Source: Paracoccus versutus
GTDB lineage: Bacteria > Pseudomonadota > Alphaproteobacteria > Rhodobacterales > Rhodobacteraceae
Direction: 5' to 3'
NCBI RefSeq assembly: GCF_000763885.1
Contig: NZ_JRKO01000005.1
Coordinates: forward strand, 1-64,000
Length of the DNA: 64,000 nt
The number at the start of each line of letters is the position of its first letter. Positions within the stretch are counted from its first letter, which is position 1. The translations under genes were made by a program, and so were the position numbers. Positions 50,988 to 59,973 of the stretch are shown here, one piece after another. A model generated the notes under the pieces. That model was not told where the DNA came from and did no database searches. It was given only the letters and a program-made list of their open reading frames with translations.

Positions 50988-52324
50988 TGGACGGCCAGTT
51001 TCCGCAGGACGGCAGCCGCCACGTCATCATCGTCGGCGGCGGGGCCAGCGGCGTGCTGGCGGCCGCGCATCTGCTGCGTGCCAATCCCCTGCTGCGCATC
51101 AGCATGATCGAGAAGGCGCAGACCCTGGGATGCGGCATCGCCTATGCAACCGAGAACCCGGACCACCTGCTGAACACCCGCGTCCACAACATGAGCGCAT
51201 TTCCCGACGATCCGGGGCATTTCCTGCGCTGGCTGCACGATTCGGCCGAGGCGCCGGCCGCCACGCCCGATTGCTTTGCCAGCCGGGCGGCCTATGGCCG
51301 ATACCTGGAGGGCCTGCTTGCGGCCTGGGGCCGGGATCGCCTGACCTGCCACCGCCGGGAATGCCTGCGGGTCGAGGAAAGCCGCGGCTGCGTGCGCGCG
51401 CATCTGGACGACGGCAGCGCGATCACCGGGCATCTGGCGATCCTCGCCACCGGCCATGCGGTTCCGCAGCACCCGCCGCAGGGCATGCGCGGGGCCTGGG
51501 ACTTCGGCCCTCCGGCCGATCTTGGGGCGGAGGTGGCGATCATCGGCACCGGCCTGTCGATGGTGGACCATGTCGTCTCGCTGCTGGGGCGCGGGCATCG
51601 CGGGCGCATCACCTGCCTGTCGCGGCGCGGGCTCCTGCCGCGCGCCCATGCCGCCGGCCATGCCCTTGCCATTGCGCGCGACGAGATCCCGCTGGGTGCG
51701 CCGGTCGGCCGCCTGCTGGCCTGGCTGCGCGCGCGCATCCGCGAGGCCGAGGCCGGGGGGCTGGACTGGCGCGATGTCATCGACGGCTTGCGCCCGCATG
51801 TCAGCGCCATCTGGCAGGGCTGGGACGAAGACAGCCGGCGCCGCTTCCTGCGCCACGGCGCCGCGTGGTGGGAGGTGCATCGCCACCGCATGCCGCCGCA
51901 ATCCGCCGCGATGATCGCCGAGGCCGAGGCGCGGGGCCAGCTGCACGTGCTGAAGGCCCGGTTCGAGCGCCTGGCCGGCGACGGCGTGCATGTGCTGACG
52001 CCGCAAGGTCCGCTGCGGCTGCCGGCCGATCATGTCATCGACTGCCGCGGCATCCGGCGCGATCCCGAAACCGACAGCGCGCCGGTGGTGCTGGACCTGC
52101 TGGCGACCGGGCAGGGGCGGCTGGACCGCCTGCGGCTGGGGCTGGACACCACCGCCGAGGCGCAGCTGATCGCCCGCGACGGCCGCGTCTCGCGGCGGCT
52201 GTTCGCCATCGGCCCCTGCGCCCGCGGCGCGCTGTGGGAGATCACGGCGATCCCGGACATCCGGCTGCAATGCGCCCGCCTGGCCGGGTTGCTGGACCGG
52301 CTGCCCCAAGAAGCCCTGGGTTGA
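50987..52324 (+). CDS. FAD/NAD(P)-binding oxidoreductase (HpyO-like fold)
   Basis: This 445-residue flavoprotein begins with VIIVGGGASGVLAAAHLLRA and has the second dinucleotide motif VAIIGTGLSMVDHVVSL and a C-terminal FAIGPCARGALWEITAIPDI. This pattern fits the FAD-NAD(P)-binding family (PF13454) of lone oxidoreductases. It has no membrane segment. Its substrate is unknown. It is coupled to the small membrane peptide upstream. Confidence 0.83.
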   Translation: MDGQFPQDGSRHVIIVGGGASGVLAAAHLLRANPLLRISMIEKAQTLGCGIAYATENPDHLLNTRVHNMSAFPDDPGHFLRWLHDSAEAPAATPDCFASRAAYGRYLEGLLAAWGRDRLTCHRRECLRVEESRGCVRAHLDDGSAITGHLAILATGHAVPQHPPQGMRGAWDFGPPADLGAEVAIIGTGLSMVDHVVSLLGRGHRGRITCLSRRGLLPRAHAAGHALAIARDEIPLGAPVGRLLAWLRARIREAEAGGLDWRDVIDGLRPHVSAIWQGWDEDSRRRFLRHGAAWWEVHRHRMPPQSAAMIAEAEARGQLHVLKARFERLAGDGVHVLTPQGPLRLPADHVIDCRGIRRDPETDSAPVVLDLLATGQGRLDRLRLGLDTTAEAQLIARDGRVSRRLFAIGPCARGALWEITAIPDIRLQCARLAGLLDRLPQEALG

Positions 52325-52481
52325 GCCCCGTGCCCCGCTGGCCGACGGTCGCCACCCGCCGGCGAACGGACAAGCGGCTGATTTTCCGTGGCCTTCTTTA
52401 TCGGCAAGAATACTCGATTGATCACATAGACAATATCGTTATTCTTTCCGTCGAATCCCTGGACGCGAAGAAGGCGAAGCC

Positions 52482-52955
52482 ATGCAGGATCTGGACCTGA
52501 TCGACCGCAAGATCGTGGCGGAACTGATGCGGGATGCAACCTTGCCGATCGCGCAGATCGCCGAAAAGGTAGGTCTGTCGCAAACCCCCTGCTGGAAGCG
52601 GATACAGAAGCTCGAGGCGCAGGGCGTGCTGACCGGGCGGGTGGCGCTGGCCGATCCCGTCAAGCTGGGCTTCGGCATCCTGGTCTTTGTCGAGATCGAG
52701 GCGCCGGTCCATTCGCCGGAATGGCGCGACGCGTTCACCCGCGCCGTCGCCGGCCTGCCCGAGATCATGGAGGTCTATCGCATGGCCGGGCGCATGGATT
52801 ACCTGCTGCGCGTGGCGGTGCCGGACATGACCGCCTTCGACCTGTTCTACAAGCGGCTGACGGATGCCGTGCCGATCAAGAACGTCACCTCGCATTTTTC
52901 GATGGAGCGCATCCGGTTCAGCACCGCCTATCCGGTGGACACCCGCAACCGCTGA
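52482..52955 (+). CDS. Lrp/AsnC-family transcriptional regulator
   Basis: This 157-residue protein has an N-terminal HTH (LPIAQIAEKVGLSQTPCWKRIQKLEAQGVL) and a C-terminal RAM effector domain (GILVFVEIEAP, YRMAGRMDYLLRVAVPDM). Lrp-type proteins sense amino acids and often control nearby transport or catabolic genes. The upstream 150 bp are AT-rich near 52400-52450. Its target is not clear. Confidence 0.9.
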   Translation: MQDLDLIDRKIVAELMRDATLPIAQIAEKVGLSQTPCWKRIQKLEAQGVLTGRVALADPVKLGFGILVFVEIEAPVHSPEWRDAFTRAVAGLPEIMEVYRMAGRMDYLLRVAVPDMTAFDLFYKRLTDAVPIKNVTSHFSMERIRFSTAYPVDTRNR

Positions 52956-53001
52956 ACCGCGGAAAAGGGGGAATCGGGGTGCGCATCCCATTCGCCTCGA
53001 G

Positions 53002-53038
53002 TGTGGATAATTCACTATAAAAGCGATAAAGTTTATCG
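53002..53038. promoter_or_regulatory. DnaA-box-like site and 15-bp palindrome before a small gene
   Basis: TGTGGATAA at 53002-53010 is a perfect DnaA-box complement (TTATCCACA). CGATAAA-G-TTTATCG at 53024-53038 is a perfect palindrome. Both lie in an AT-rich tract 74-110 bp upstream of the 57-residue gene and likely form its control region. Confidence 0.55.
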
Positions 53039-53111
53039 TGTAAAATGGGGCCGGATGTGCTATGCTGACGGGGCAGCGCAATCCCTGTGCAGCCCGTTTG
53101 GAGGACGTGAA

Positions 53112-53285
53112 ATGACCCGCAAACCGAGCAATCGCGACGTGAAACTGGCCATTTTCAAGGAACGTCAGACGCTGAAGGCGGCGGCGGATGTTCTGGACAA
53201 CCGCGACGCGGTTGAAGCGAAGCAGCTTGAGATCGTTCCCCAACCCCGGACCTGGGAACAGCATTACGACGCTCTTGGCAGATAA
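53112..53285 (+). CDS. Small unknown protein (57 aa)
   Basis: GGAGG lies ahead of the ATG. The protein starts MTRKPSNRDVKLAIFKERQT, is highly charged and helical, and ends TWEQHYDALGR. There is no signal peptide, cysteine or Gly-Gly leader. I do not recognise it. It has its own AT-rich promoter region and is followed by two strong hairpins, which argue that it is a real transcription unit. Confidence 0.65.
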   Translation: MTRKPSNRDVKLAIFKERQTLKAAADVLDNRDAVEAKQLEIVPQPRTWEQHYDALGR

Positions 53286-53294
53286 TTCGGCCAT

Positions 53295-53320
53295 GGGACG
53301 GCGGGTCGCCCCGCCGTCCC
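53295..53320 (+). terminator. Strong hairpin after the 57-residue gene
   Basis: GGGACGGCGGG and CCCGCCGTCCC form a perfect 11-bp stem with loop TCGC, 10 bp after the stop codon. No T run follows. Confidence 0.7.
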
Positions 53321-53332
53321 CCTGCGAACCGG

Positions 53333-53377
53333 CGGCCGGGGTCCGGCAAGGACATGGACCCCGGCCGTTGCCGTTTT
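53333..53377 (-). terminator. Hairpin downstream of the C39 exporter gene
   Basis: CGGCCGGGGTCC and GGACCCCGGCCG pair perfectly over 12 bp with an 11-base loop. It lies 14 bp beyond the exporter stop on the minus strand. On the plus strand TTGCCGTTTTC follows, so it could serve either direction. Confidence 0.6.
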
Positions 53378-53390
53378 CGGGGGCGGCGGG

Positions 53391-55529
53391 TCACTCGGCC
53401 GCCAGGGGGCGTTCGGGATCGTCCGCCGCGATCCCACCGTCGATGCGGATGATCCGGTCGGTCATGGCCAGCGTCGTCTCGCGATGGGCGATGACGATGC
53501 GCGTCATGCCCAGCCGGCGGATGGCGAGGTTGATGATTTCCTCGTTGGTGCTGTCGAGGTGGCTGGTCGCCTCGTCCATGAGCAGGACCGAGGGCCGGCG
53601 ATAGAGCGCGCGGGCCAGCACGATGCGCTGCTTCTGCCCGCCCGAAAGCGTGCTGCCCATGTCGCCGACCAGCGTCTCGTATCCCATCGGCATGGCGCGG
53701 ATCTCGTCATGGATGGCGGCCATGCGCGCGGCGCGCTCCAGATCCTCGGCCGAGACCTGGGACGCGAAGCCGGTGATATTGTCGATGATCGAGCCGGCGA
53801 ACAGCCGATCCTCCTGCAACACGCAGCCGACGCGGCTGCGATAGGCCGCAAGCCCGATGGCGTCCAGCGGAACGCCGTCGATCAATACCTGACCCGAGCC
53901 GGGCCGGGCCAGCCCGGCCAGCACCTTCAGCAGCGTGGTCTTGCCCGCGCCCGAGGGCCCGGCGACGCCGACGCATTCGCCCGCCTCGATGCGCAGGCCG
54001 ATGCCCTTCAGCACCTCGGGGTCGTTGTCGGCATAGCGAAAGCGCACCTCGCGCATCTCGAGCCGGGCGGGCTTTGCCGATGGGGGCGGGGCGGCAAGGG
54101 GGCGGCGCGCTTCTTCCTCGGGCTCGGCCATGGCGATGTCGGCGATGCGTTCGCCGTGCAGCGCCAGCATGCGGAATTGCAGCACGGTGTCGATGAAGCT
54201 GTTGATGCGGTCGGCGAATTGGTCCTTGTAGGCCAGGAAGGCCACGAACATGCCGACCGTCATGGCCGAGTCGATGATCGCCATCACCCCGAAATAGATG
54301 ATCAGCAGCCGGTCGATGCCAAAGATCGAGGCCGCGCCCGACCGGAAATAGACGTCGAATTTCTGGACCCGCAGCTCGGCGTTCAGGCGCTCGACCAGGT
54401 GGTTGATCCAGGTGCCCTGGCGGCGCGATTCCAGGTTCAGCACCTTCACGCTGCCGATCCCGCGCACCGATTCCATGAAATGCGTGTTTTCCTGCGCGGC
54501 ATGGACGATGGCCTCTTCGGACATGCGGCGATAGATGCCCCAGGTCGAAAGGCGCAGGACCGCGTAAAGCCCCACCCCCAGCAGCGCCAGCCACAAGAGC
54601 CAGCCGCCATAGAGCCACATCATCGCGATCAGCGCCAGCGACATCACCCCGTCCAGCAGCGCCGTCACCGCCGATGCGGTCACGGTGCGCTGGATCGAAT
54701 CCAGCGACCCGAAGCGCGAGACGATGTCGCCGACATGGCGCTTTTCGTAATAGGCCAGGGGCAGGCGCATCAGGTGGTCGAACAGCCCCACCTTCCATTG
54801 CAGGGCCAGGCCCGAGCCCGTCAGCAGGGTGATCCAGCTGCGCGCGAAGCTTGCCGCGACCTGCAATATCAGCAGGAAGGCCAGCGCGATGACCAGGATG
54901 GTCAGCAGGTCGCGGTCGGCCGCCACCACCACCTCGTCCAGGATCAGCTGGAAGCCGATGGGCATGGCGATCACGGTGATCTCCAGCAGCAGCGAAACCG
55001 CCAGCACCTGCGCCACCGCGGCGCCGATGCCGCGCGTGCGCCGGATCATGTCCAGGATGCTGATCCGCACCGTCTCGTCGCGCCGGGCGAAGCCGTCGGT
55101 CGGCCATGTCTCCAGCGCGATGCCGGTGAATTTCCGCGACACCTCGGCCATCGGCACCTTGCGCCGGCCGATGGCGGGATCGTGGATGGTGATGGCGCGC
55201 GCGCCGACGCGGGTCAGCACCACGAAATGGTTGTGGTCCCAATGCAGCACGCAGGGCAGGCGCAGCCGGGACAGATCCTCCAGGTCCAGCCGCAGGGCGC
55301 GGGTCGCCAGGTGCAGCGCCTCGCCGATGCCGGCCAGATCCTTCAGCGTCGTGCCCTTCATCGAGGCCGAGAAGCGCCGCCGGATCGCGGGCAGGTCCAT
55401 CCGGTGGCCGTGATGGCCGGCGACCATGGCCAGGCAGGCCAGGCCGCATTCGGCCGCCTCGCTTTGCAGGATGACCGGCGTGGCCCCGAAAAGGCGCGCG
55501 TTCAGCCGCTGGGGCAGGGCCTGCGTCAT
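53391..55529 (-). CDS. C39-peptidase ABC exporter for double-glycine peptides
   Basis: This 712-residue transporter joins an N-terminal C39 cysteine peptidase, a membrane domain and an ATPase. The peptidase has Cys28 in QSEAAECGLACLAMVAGHHG, His101 in WDHNHFVVL and Asp117 in IHDPA. It cuts peptide leaders after Gly-Gly while exporting the core. The ATPase has GPSGAGKTT, LSGGQKQRIVLARAL and LLMDEATSHLD. The ATG overlaps the adaptor gene's stop (ATGA). Neighbouring Gly-Gly peptides at 56845-57039 and 59612-60328 are the obvious substrates. Confidence 0.95.
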   Translation of the reverse strand: MTQALPQRLNARLFGATPVILQSEAAECGLACLAMVAGHHGHRMDLPAIRRRFSASMKGTTLKDLAGIGEALHLATRALRLDLEDLSRLRLPCVLHWDHNHFVVLTRVGARAITIHDPAIGRRKVPMAEVSRKFTGIALETWPTDGFARRDETVRISILDMIRRTRGIGAAVAQVLAVSLLLEITVIAMPIGFQLILDEVVVAADRDLLTILVIALAFLLILQVAASFARSWITLLTGSGLALQWKVGLFDHLMRLPLAYYEKRHVGDIVSRFGSLDSIQRTVTASAVTALLDGVMSLALIAMMWLYGGWLLWLALLGVGLYAVLRLSTWGIYRRMSEEAIVHAAQENTHFMESVRGIGSVKVLNLESRRQGTWINHLVERLNAELRVQKFDVYFRSGAASIFGIDRLLIIYFGVMAIIDSAMTVGMFVAFLAYKDQFADRINSFIDTVLQFRMLALHGERIADIAMAEPEEEARRPLAAPPPSAKPARLEMREVRFRYADNDPEVLKGIGLRIEAGECVGVAGPSGAGKTTLLKVLAGLARPGSGQVLIDGVPLDAIGLAAYRSRVGCVLQEDRLFAGSIIDNITGFASQVSAEDLERAARMAAIHDEIRAMPMGYETLVGDMGSTLSGGQKQRIVLARALYRRPSVLLMDEATSHLDSTNEEIINLAIRRLGMTRIVIAHRETTLAMTDRIIRIDGGIAADDPERPLAAE

Positions 55530-56791
55530 CCCGCACCGCCGGAAACGGCGCCCCGCAAGCCGTAGAGCGGTTCGAGGATCCATTGATACAGCGGCCGGGT
55601 CTCGACCAGCAGATGCGCCTCGACCTCCATGCCGGCCTGCAAGGGCTGCGCCTGGCCATAGGCGTTCACATGCGGCAGCCTGGGCTGGACGGTGACGCGG
55701 TAAAGCACCGGCGCGTCCTGGTTGTCGCGGCGCAGCTCTCCCAGCCCCTCGGGGCCCAGGCTGGCGCGCGAGATCACCGTGACCTCGCCCGGATATTGCC
55801 CGAATTTCTGATAGGGGAAGGCCCGATAGCGCAGCAGGACCGGCATGCCTTCGCGCACGAAGCCGATGGCCGATCCCGGCGCCAGCAGCTGCGCGACCAG
55901 CGGGCGGTTCTGCGGCACGATGGTCAGAAGCGGCGCCCCGGCCGTCACCGTCTGCCCGGCCAGCGTGATGATCCCGGTCACGGTGCCGTCGCGCGGGGCG
56001 GTGACGGCGACCTCGCGCCTCGCCTCGCTTTCCGAGATCTGCTGGTCGATGTCGAGGATCTGGCGCCGGATCTCGGCCGCCTGCGCCTGGGATTGCAGGT
56101 CGAAGGCGGCGATCTGGGCCTGCAGGTCGTTCACCCGGCTTTCCGCCTGCACCCTTTCACGCCGCAAGGCGGGCAGCTGCGCGCGCTCGGCATAGAACAC
56201 GCGCAGGCGCTGTTCGTATTCGGCCGAGACGGCGACCCCGCGCGCGAGCAGGTCTTTCTGCCGCTCGGCGAAGCCGGAAAACTCGCGCACCGTCGCCTCG
56301 AGCAGCTGCAATTGCTCGTCGATCTGCGGGATTTCGCGCTGAAGGTCGGCCAGCCGGGCCTGGATCGCCCGCTTCTCCAGCGCCCGCATCCGCCTGTCCC
56401 GTTCCAGCGTCCGGGTCAGTTCGACCCGCTTTCCGGCCAGGATCTCGGACACCGCGTCCTGGGTGGGGCCAAGCGCGGTGGTGACGTCGATGCTGAGCGT
56501 GTAGAGCACGTCGCCGCGCCGCACCTGCTGGCCCTCGCAGACGCGAAGCTCGGTGACCCAGCCCGATTGCGGGGCGGTGACGCGGGTCAGCCCGTCCTGC
56601 GGCAGGATCATCCCGCCGACCCGGACGCGGCGGGTGTAATCGGCAAAGGTGACGAACAGCACCATCGCAACCACGAAGGCAATCGAGAACAGGGCAAAGG
56701 CGACGATCGGGATGCGAGAGATCACCACCGGGCGCCCCAGCCACGCCTGGGCGCGCGCATGCAGCGATTCCGGCCGGAACAAGGGTGCCAT
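55526..56791 (-). CDS. HlyD/CvaA-type membrane fusion adaptor
   Basis: This 421-residue adaptor has a single N-terminal membrane helix (IVAFALFSIAFVVAMVLFVTF), a barrel-sandwich domain (GLTRVTAPQSGWVTELRVCE) and a long coiled coil of about 150 residues. A second sandwich half (VAVTAPRDGTVTGIITLAGQ) follows. It bridges the ABC exporter to an outer-membrane TolC-like channel, which is not encoded here. It overlaps the exporter gene by four bases and is 53 bp downstream of the proline-rich peptide gene. Confidence 0.92.
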   Translation of the reverse strand: MAPLFRPESLHARAQAWLGRPVVISRIPIVAFALFSIAFVVAMVLFVTFADYTRRVRVGGMILPQDGLTRVTAPQSGWVTELRVCEGQQVRRGDVLYTLSIDVTTALGPTQDAVSEILAGKRVELTRTLERDRRMRALEKRAIQARLADLQREIPQIDEQLQLLEATVREFSGFAERQKDLLARGVAVSAEYEQRLRVFYAERAQLPALRRERVQAESRVNDLQAQIAAFDLQSQAQAAEIRRQILDIDQQISESEARREVAVTAPRDGTVTGIITLAGQTVTAGAPLLTIVPQNRPLVAQLLAPGSAIGFVREGMPVLLRYRAFPYQKFGQYPGEVTVISRASLGPEGLGELRRDNQDAPVLYRVTVQPRLPHVNAYGQAQPLQAGMEVEAHLLVETRPLYQWILEPLYGLRGAVSGGAG

Positions 56792-56844
56792 TCGTCAGTT
56801 CACCGCTGGTTGATGCCGCCGCGCCTTGGGGCGGGCGGCACCTG

Positions 56845-57039
56845 TCATGCCGGAACCGGCAGCGGGCCCGGAATCGGCCCCGGTCCAGGATCGGGGGCCG
56901 GCATGGTGGGAAAGCGTGGCCAAGGCCGCTGCGGCGGCACGATCGGCCGGCGCGGGCGCTGTTCGGGCGGCGGAACCCCGTCGAGGCCGCCGCCGGCGAT
57001 CCGCCCCAGCATGTCGTCGGGGATGAGGGTCAGGGTCAT
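56845..57039 (-). CDS. Proline-rich peptide precursor with Gly-Gly leader (64 aa)
   Basis: GGGAGAG precedes the ATG. The leader MTLTLIPDDMLGRIAGG follows the double-glycine pattern (hydrophobic residues at spaced positions, then GG). The remaining 47 residues are about one-third proline with several Arg-Pro pairs (EQRPRRPIVPPQRPW) and end in alternating Gly-Pro-Ile/Leu-Pro. The core reads like proline-rich antimicrobial peptides such as bactenecin/PR-39. It is the first gene ahead of the HlyD and C39 exporter genes, in the same direction. Function as a secreted peptide is inferred; no family is recognised. Confidence 0.65.
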   Translation of the reverse strand: MTLTLIPDDMLGRIAGGGLDGVPPPEQRPRRPIVPPQRPWPRFPTMPAPDPGPGPIPGPLPVPA

Positions 57040-57174
57040 GTCGGGTCTCTCCCATATCGGCCGCGTTGCGTTCCCAAGGGTCGCAGCGCAAGGCGCCGGA
57101 GTCATTAGTGCGGATGTGCTATGTCGGCGCCCGCCCGATGCGCTAGACTGGGGATGAAGGGGGGGAGGCCGAGC
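57040..57174. promoter_or_regulatory. Divergent promoter region between peptide/exporter operon and response regulator
   Basis: These 135 bp must carry promoters for the minus-strand exporter operon and the plus-strand response regulator. A short AT-richer patch GTCATTAGTGCGG lies near 57100. I see no clear consensus boxes. Confidence 0.4.
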
Positions 57175-57822
57175 ATGCCGGACAGCGCGCGGGACCGCAT
57201 CGTTCTGGCGGACGACCATCCGGTCTTTCGCGACGGGCTGCGTCGGATCATCCTGGGCATCGACCCGACCGTCGCCATCGCCGAGGCCGCCAGTTTCGAG
57301 CAGGTGCTGCAACGCGCGCGCGACGGCGCGGCGCCCGACGCCTTCATCCTGGACCTGGTCTTTCCGGGTTTCGAGCCGTGCCAGTCGCTTTCCCTGCTGC
57401 GGCGGGAGTTTCCGGCAAGCTCGATCATCATGGTCTCGATGATGGACGACGGCGCCACCATCCAGCGGCTGATGCAGGCCGGGGCGGACGGGTTCGTCGG
57501 CAAGTCGCTGCCGGCCGAGGCGATGGCGCAGGCGATCCAGGCCATCCGCGCGGGCGAGCCGGTGATCGCCACCGCCGCCGCCGGCGGCGGGCCCGAGGTC
57601 GGGCCGGACGAGCCGTCGATCCTGGACCGGCTGACGCCGCGGCAGGTCGAGGTTCTTCGCCATCTCTCGGCCGGCTGCTCGAACAAGGAAATCGCCCGCA
57701 ACCTGGGAATTTCGCCCTTTACCGTGCGCATCCACGTCTCGGGCGTGCTGCGCGCGCTGGGCGTGCAGACGCGGGCGGCGGCGGCGGCCAGGGCCGCGGC
57801 GGCGGGCCTGCCCGGCAGCTGA
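57175..57822 (+). CDS. LuxR/NarL-type response regulator
   Basis: This 215-residue regulator has a receiver domain with acidic pair Asp13-Asp14, phospho-acceptor Asp60 ([10 protein letters not shown]) and a switch Lys in VGKSL. A C-terminal LuxR HTH follows ([40 protein letters not shown]). An upstream ATG at 57154 is less likely, because the purine-rich ribosome site lies between the two. It ends 3 bp from the convergent histidine kinase stop. The two likely form a pair that controls the peptide island. Confidence 0.9.
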   Translation: MPDSARDRIVLADDHPVFRDGLRRIILGIDPTVAIAEAASFEQVLQRARDGAAPDAFILDLVFPGFEPCQSLSLLRREFPASSIIMVSMMDDGATIQRLMQAGADGFVGKSLPAEAMAQAIQAIRAGEPVIATAAAGGGPEVGPDEPSILDRLTPRQVEVLRHLSAGCSNKEIARNLGISPFTVRIHVSGVLRALGVQTRAAAAARAAAAGLPGS

Positions 57823-57825
57823 GGG

Positions 57826-59475
57826 TCAGGCCGCCGGGCCGGCGAATTTCTGCGCCATCAGCGCCGCGCGCAGCCTGGCGGGATGCACGGGCTTCGGCAG
57901 GATCGGCAGCGACTTGTCCGGCAGCTCGTCGGCGATATGCGCGGCGTCGTGGCCGGACATGATGATCGCCGGGACCGGCCGGCCCAGGGCCGCGCGGATG
58001 CGCTGGATGCATTCGCCGCCGGTCCCGTCCTCCAGATCCTGGTCGGCCAGGATCAGGTCGCAATCGCGCGGCAGGGCATGGGCCGAGGCCTCGTCCTCGA
58101 CGATGCAGCCCCAGCTTTCCAGGATGCGACGGGTGGCGCCCCGGACCTCGTCATGGTCCTCGACCAGCAGGATCCGCATCCCGGCCAGCGCCGTGGCGGG
58201 CGCCGCCACCGGGGCGGGCGCGGCCGCGACCTCCTGCGTCGGCTCCAGCCCGGAAATCTCGATCGCGGTGCCATGGCCGGGCACCGAGTCCAGCGCGACC
58301 TGCAATCCCAGCAGCCTTGCCATCCTGACGACGATGGGCAGGCCCAGCCCGATCCCCTCGCGCGTGCGGCGATGGCGGGGGCTGCGATAGAACTCTTCGA
58401 AGATGCGGGCCTGTTCCTCGGGCTCGATGCCCGGCCCGCTGTCGCAGATCAGGACCGAGACCTGCCCGCCCCGCCGCCGGCACCCGATCACCACCTTGCG
58501 CCCCGGCGCGTATTTCACCGCGTTCGACACGAGATTGCCCAGCATCACCGCCAGGATCGCCCGGTCTGTGCGCACCGACAGCCCACTGCCCACGACCCGC
58601 AGCGTCACCCCCGCCTTGTGCGCGGCGTCGCCGTGCTGGTCCGCGACATCGCGCAAAAGCGGCCCCAGCGCGACGACCTGCGGCCTGGGCACGATCCGCC
58701 CGCTGTCCAGCGTGGACACGTCCAGGAGCGAGCGGAACAGCGCCGACACCCCGTTCAGCGCCCGGTCGATGCTGTCCACCATCCTGGCCTGGTCCTGGTT
58801 CAGCCCCGACCGTTTCAGGCAAGAGGTGAACAGGCCGATGGCATGGATCGGCTGGCGCAGGTCGTGGCTCGCCTGGGCCAGGAAGCGCGATTTCGCCAGG
58901 TCGGCGCGCAAAGCCTCGTCATGGGCCCGGCGCAGCGCGGAGATCAGCGTATGGGCATAGGCCGGGACGACCAGCGCCATCAGCGCCACGGTGATCAGGA
59001 AATAGGGCAGCTCGCGCCAATACGGGCTGAACAGCCCGACGCCCAGCACGCTGAGCTGCGACAGCGTCATGGCGATCAGCAGGTAGCGGCGGCCATAGCG
59101 GATGCCATAGCCGATGGTGATCCACAGCAGCACCACGAAGACCGGCGTCATGGTCTGTCCCGCCACGCCGATCAGGAAGGCGGTGTTGCCGTAGTCCAGC
59201 GCCATCGCCAGGGCGCGCCGCCAGTGGCGCACCCCCGGCCTGGCCCGCGCCGACCAGTGGATGAACAGCGCGATGGCGAAAAGCTGCACCATCTCGAGCA
59301 GCAGGATGCCCTCGAGCGGCGGCCCGATCACGTCAAGCGCGATCAGCAGCCCGATATAAAGGGCGACGATCCCCGCCAGGGTCAGGCGGACGTTGCTTTG
59401 CCGCTGCTCGGTTTCGGCAAAGAACTCGTCGGATCTTGCGGGATGGGCGGGATGGGGCAGCCAGGCTGTCTTCAT
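57826..59475 (-). CDS. Hybrid sensor histidine kinase with C-terminal receiver
   Basis: This 549-residue protein has about six N-terminal membrane helices (residues 30-180) with little periplasmic domain, and a DHp domain with His204 in FLAQASHDLRQPIHAIGLF. An HATPase (LGNLVSNAVKYAPG, DSGPGIEPEEQARIFEEFYR, GIGLGLPIVVRMA) and a C-terminal receiver (ILLVEDHDEV, ILADQDLEDG) follow. It resembles membrane-embedded kinases that sense peptides or envelope state. It is convergent with the response regulator. Confidence 0.9.
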   Translation of the reverse strand: MKTAWLPHPAHPARSDEFFAETEQRQSNVRLTLAGIVALYIGLLIALDVIGPPLEGILLLEMVQLFAIALFIHWSARARPGVRHWRRALAMALDYGNTAFLIGVAGQTMTPVFVVLLWITIGYGIRYGRRYLLIAMTLSQLSVLGVGLFSPYWRELPYFLITVALMALVVPAYAHTLISALRRAHDEALRADLAKSRFLAQASHDLRQPIHAIGLFTSCLKRSGLNQDQARMVDSIDRALNGVSALFRSLLDVSTLDSGRIVPRPQVVALGPLLRDVADQHGDAAHKAGVTLRVVGSGLSVRTDRAILAVMLGNLVSNAVKYAPGRKVVIGCRRRGGQVSVLICDSGPGIEPEEQARIFEEFYRSPRHRRTREGIGLGLPIVVRMARLLGLQVALDSVPGHGTAIEISGLEPTQEVAAAPAPVAAPATALAGMRILLVEDHDEVRGATRRILESWGCIVEDEASAHALPRDCDLILADQDLEDGTGGECIQRIRAALGRPVPAIIMSGHDAAHIADELPDKSLPILPKPVHPARLRAALMAQKFAGPAA

Positions 59476-59611
59476 GCGGTCTCCGGTCCGGCGCCGCGGG
59501 CAGCGCCTGGGCAGGTTCCGGCCGATAGTCCATCTGAGCTAGATGCCTGATCCGGCCCGATCCCCAAGATTGATGGGGGGCACATGCCCCGTCAAGACAG
59601 GAGAGGACACC

Positions 59612-59821
59612 ATGACCACTGTTCAACACCAGAGCCGGGATCTGCGTGAGCTGACTTCCGCCGAACTCGATGCCGTGGGCGGCGCCTGGAGCATCGGCTC
59701 GTCCGGGGACGGCGGCATCTCGTTCGAGATCGGCAATTACAGCGGCACGGTCTGGACCGACGGCGCGGCGATCGGGACGACCAGGAACGGCCAGTATCAG
59801 GTCACCTATTACCGCTGGTGA
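59612..59821 (+). CDS. Double-glycine-leader peptide 1 (69 aa, Gly/aromatic core)
   Basis: AGGAGAGG precedes the ATG. The leader QSRDLRELTSAELDAVGG is a textbook double-glycine leader for C39 exporters. The core of about 45 residues starts AWSIGSSGDGGISFEIGNY and ends in aromatics (QVTYYRW), with no cysteine. It is the first of four tandem leader peptides. It resembles peptide 3 (shared SSGDGG/ASGDGG and aromatic end), suggesting a duplicated pair. Confidence 0.82.
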   Translation: MTTVQHQSRDLRELTSAELDAVGGAWSIGSSGDGGISFEIGNYSGTVWTDGAAIGTTRNGQYQVTYYRW

Positions 59822-59826
59822 ACGCC

Positions 59827-59970
59827 ATGGAGCGTGACACCGCAAACACCCGCACCGGCTGGCGCGAACTCGGCGGCGACGAGGCCGCGCTGGTCGCGGG
59901 CGGCAGGTCCGAGGGCGGCTGCATCAAGCCGGTCAAGCTGCCCGGCATCCCGCAAACCCAAGCAAAGTGA
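59827..59970 (+). CDS. Double-glycine-leader peptide 2 (47 aa, short core with one Cys)
   Basis: The ATG lies 5 bp after peptide 1. The leader ends GWRELGGDEAALVAGG and the core is 21 residues: RSEGGCIKPVKLPGIPQTQAK in two parts (RSEGGCIKPV and KLPGIPQTQAK). It has one cysteine and is basic. It resembles peptide 4, also short with one Cys and Lys/Pro. Close coupling to peptide 1 suggests a two-component product. Confidence 0.75.
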   Translation: MERDTANTRTGWRELGGDEAALVAGGRSEGGCIKPVKLPGIPQTQAK

Positions 59971-59973
59971 GGC

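Noticed and set aside
56826..57108. Plus-strand frames opposite the proline-rich peptide
   Set aside because: No ribosome site or leader-like features. The minus-strand frame has both and sits correctly in an operon.
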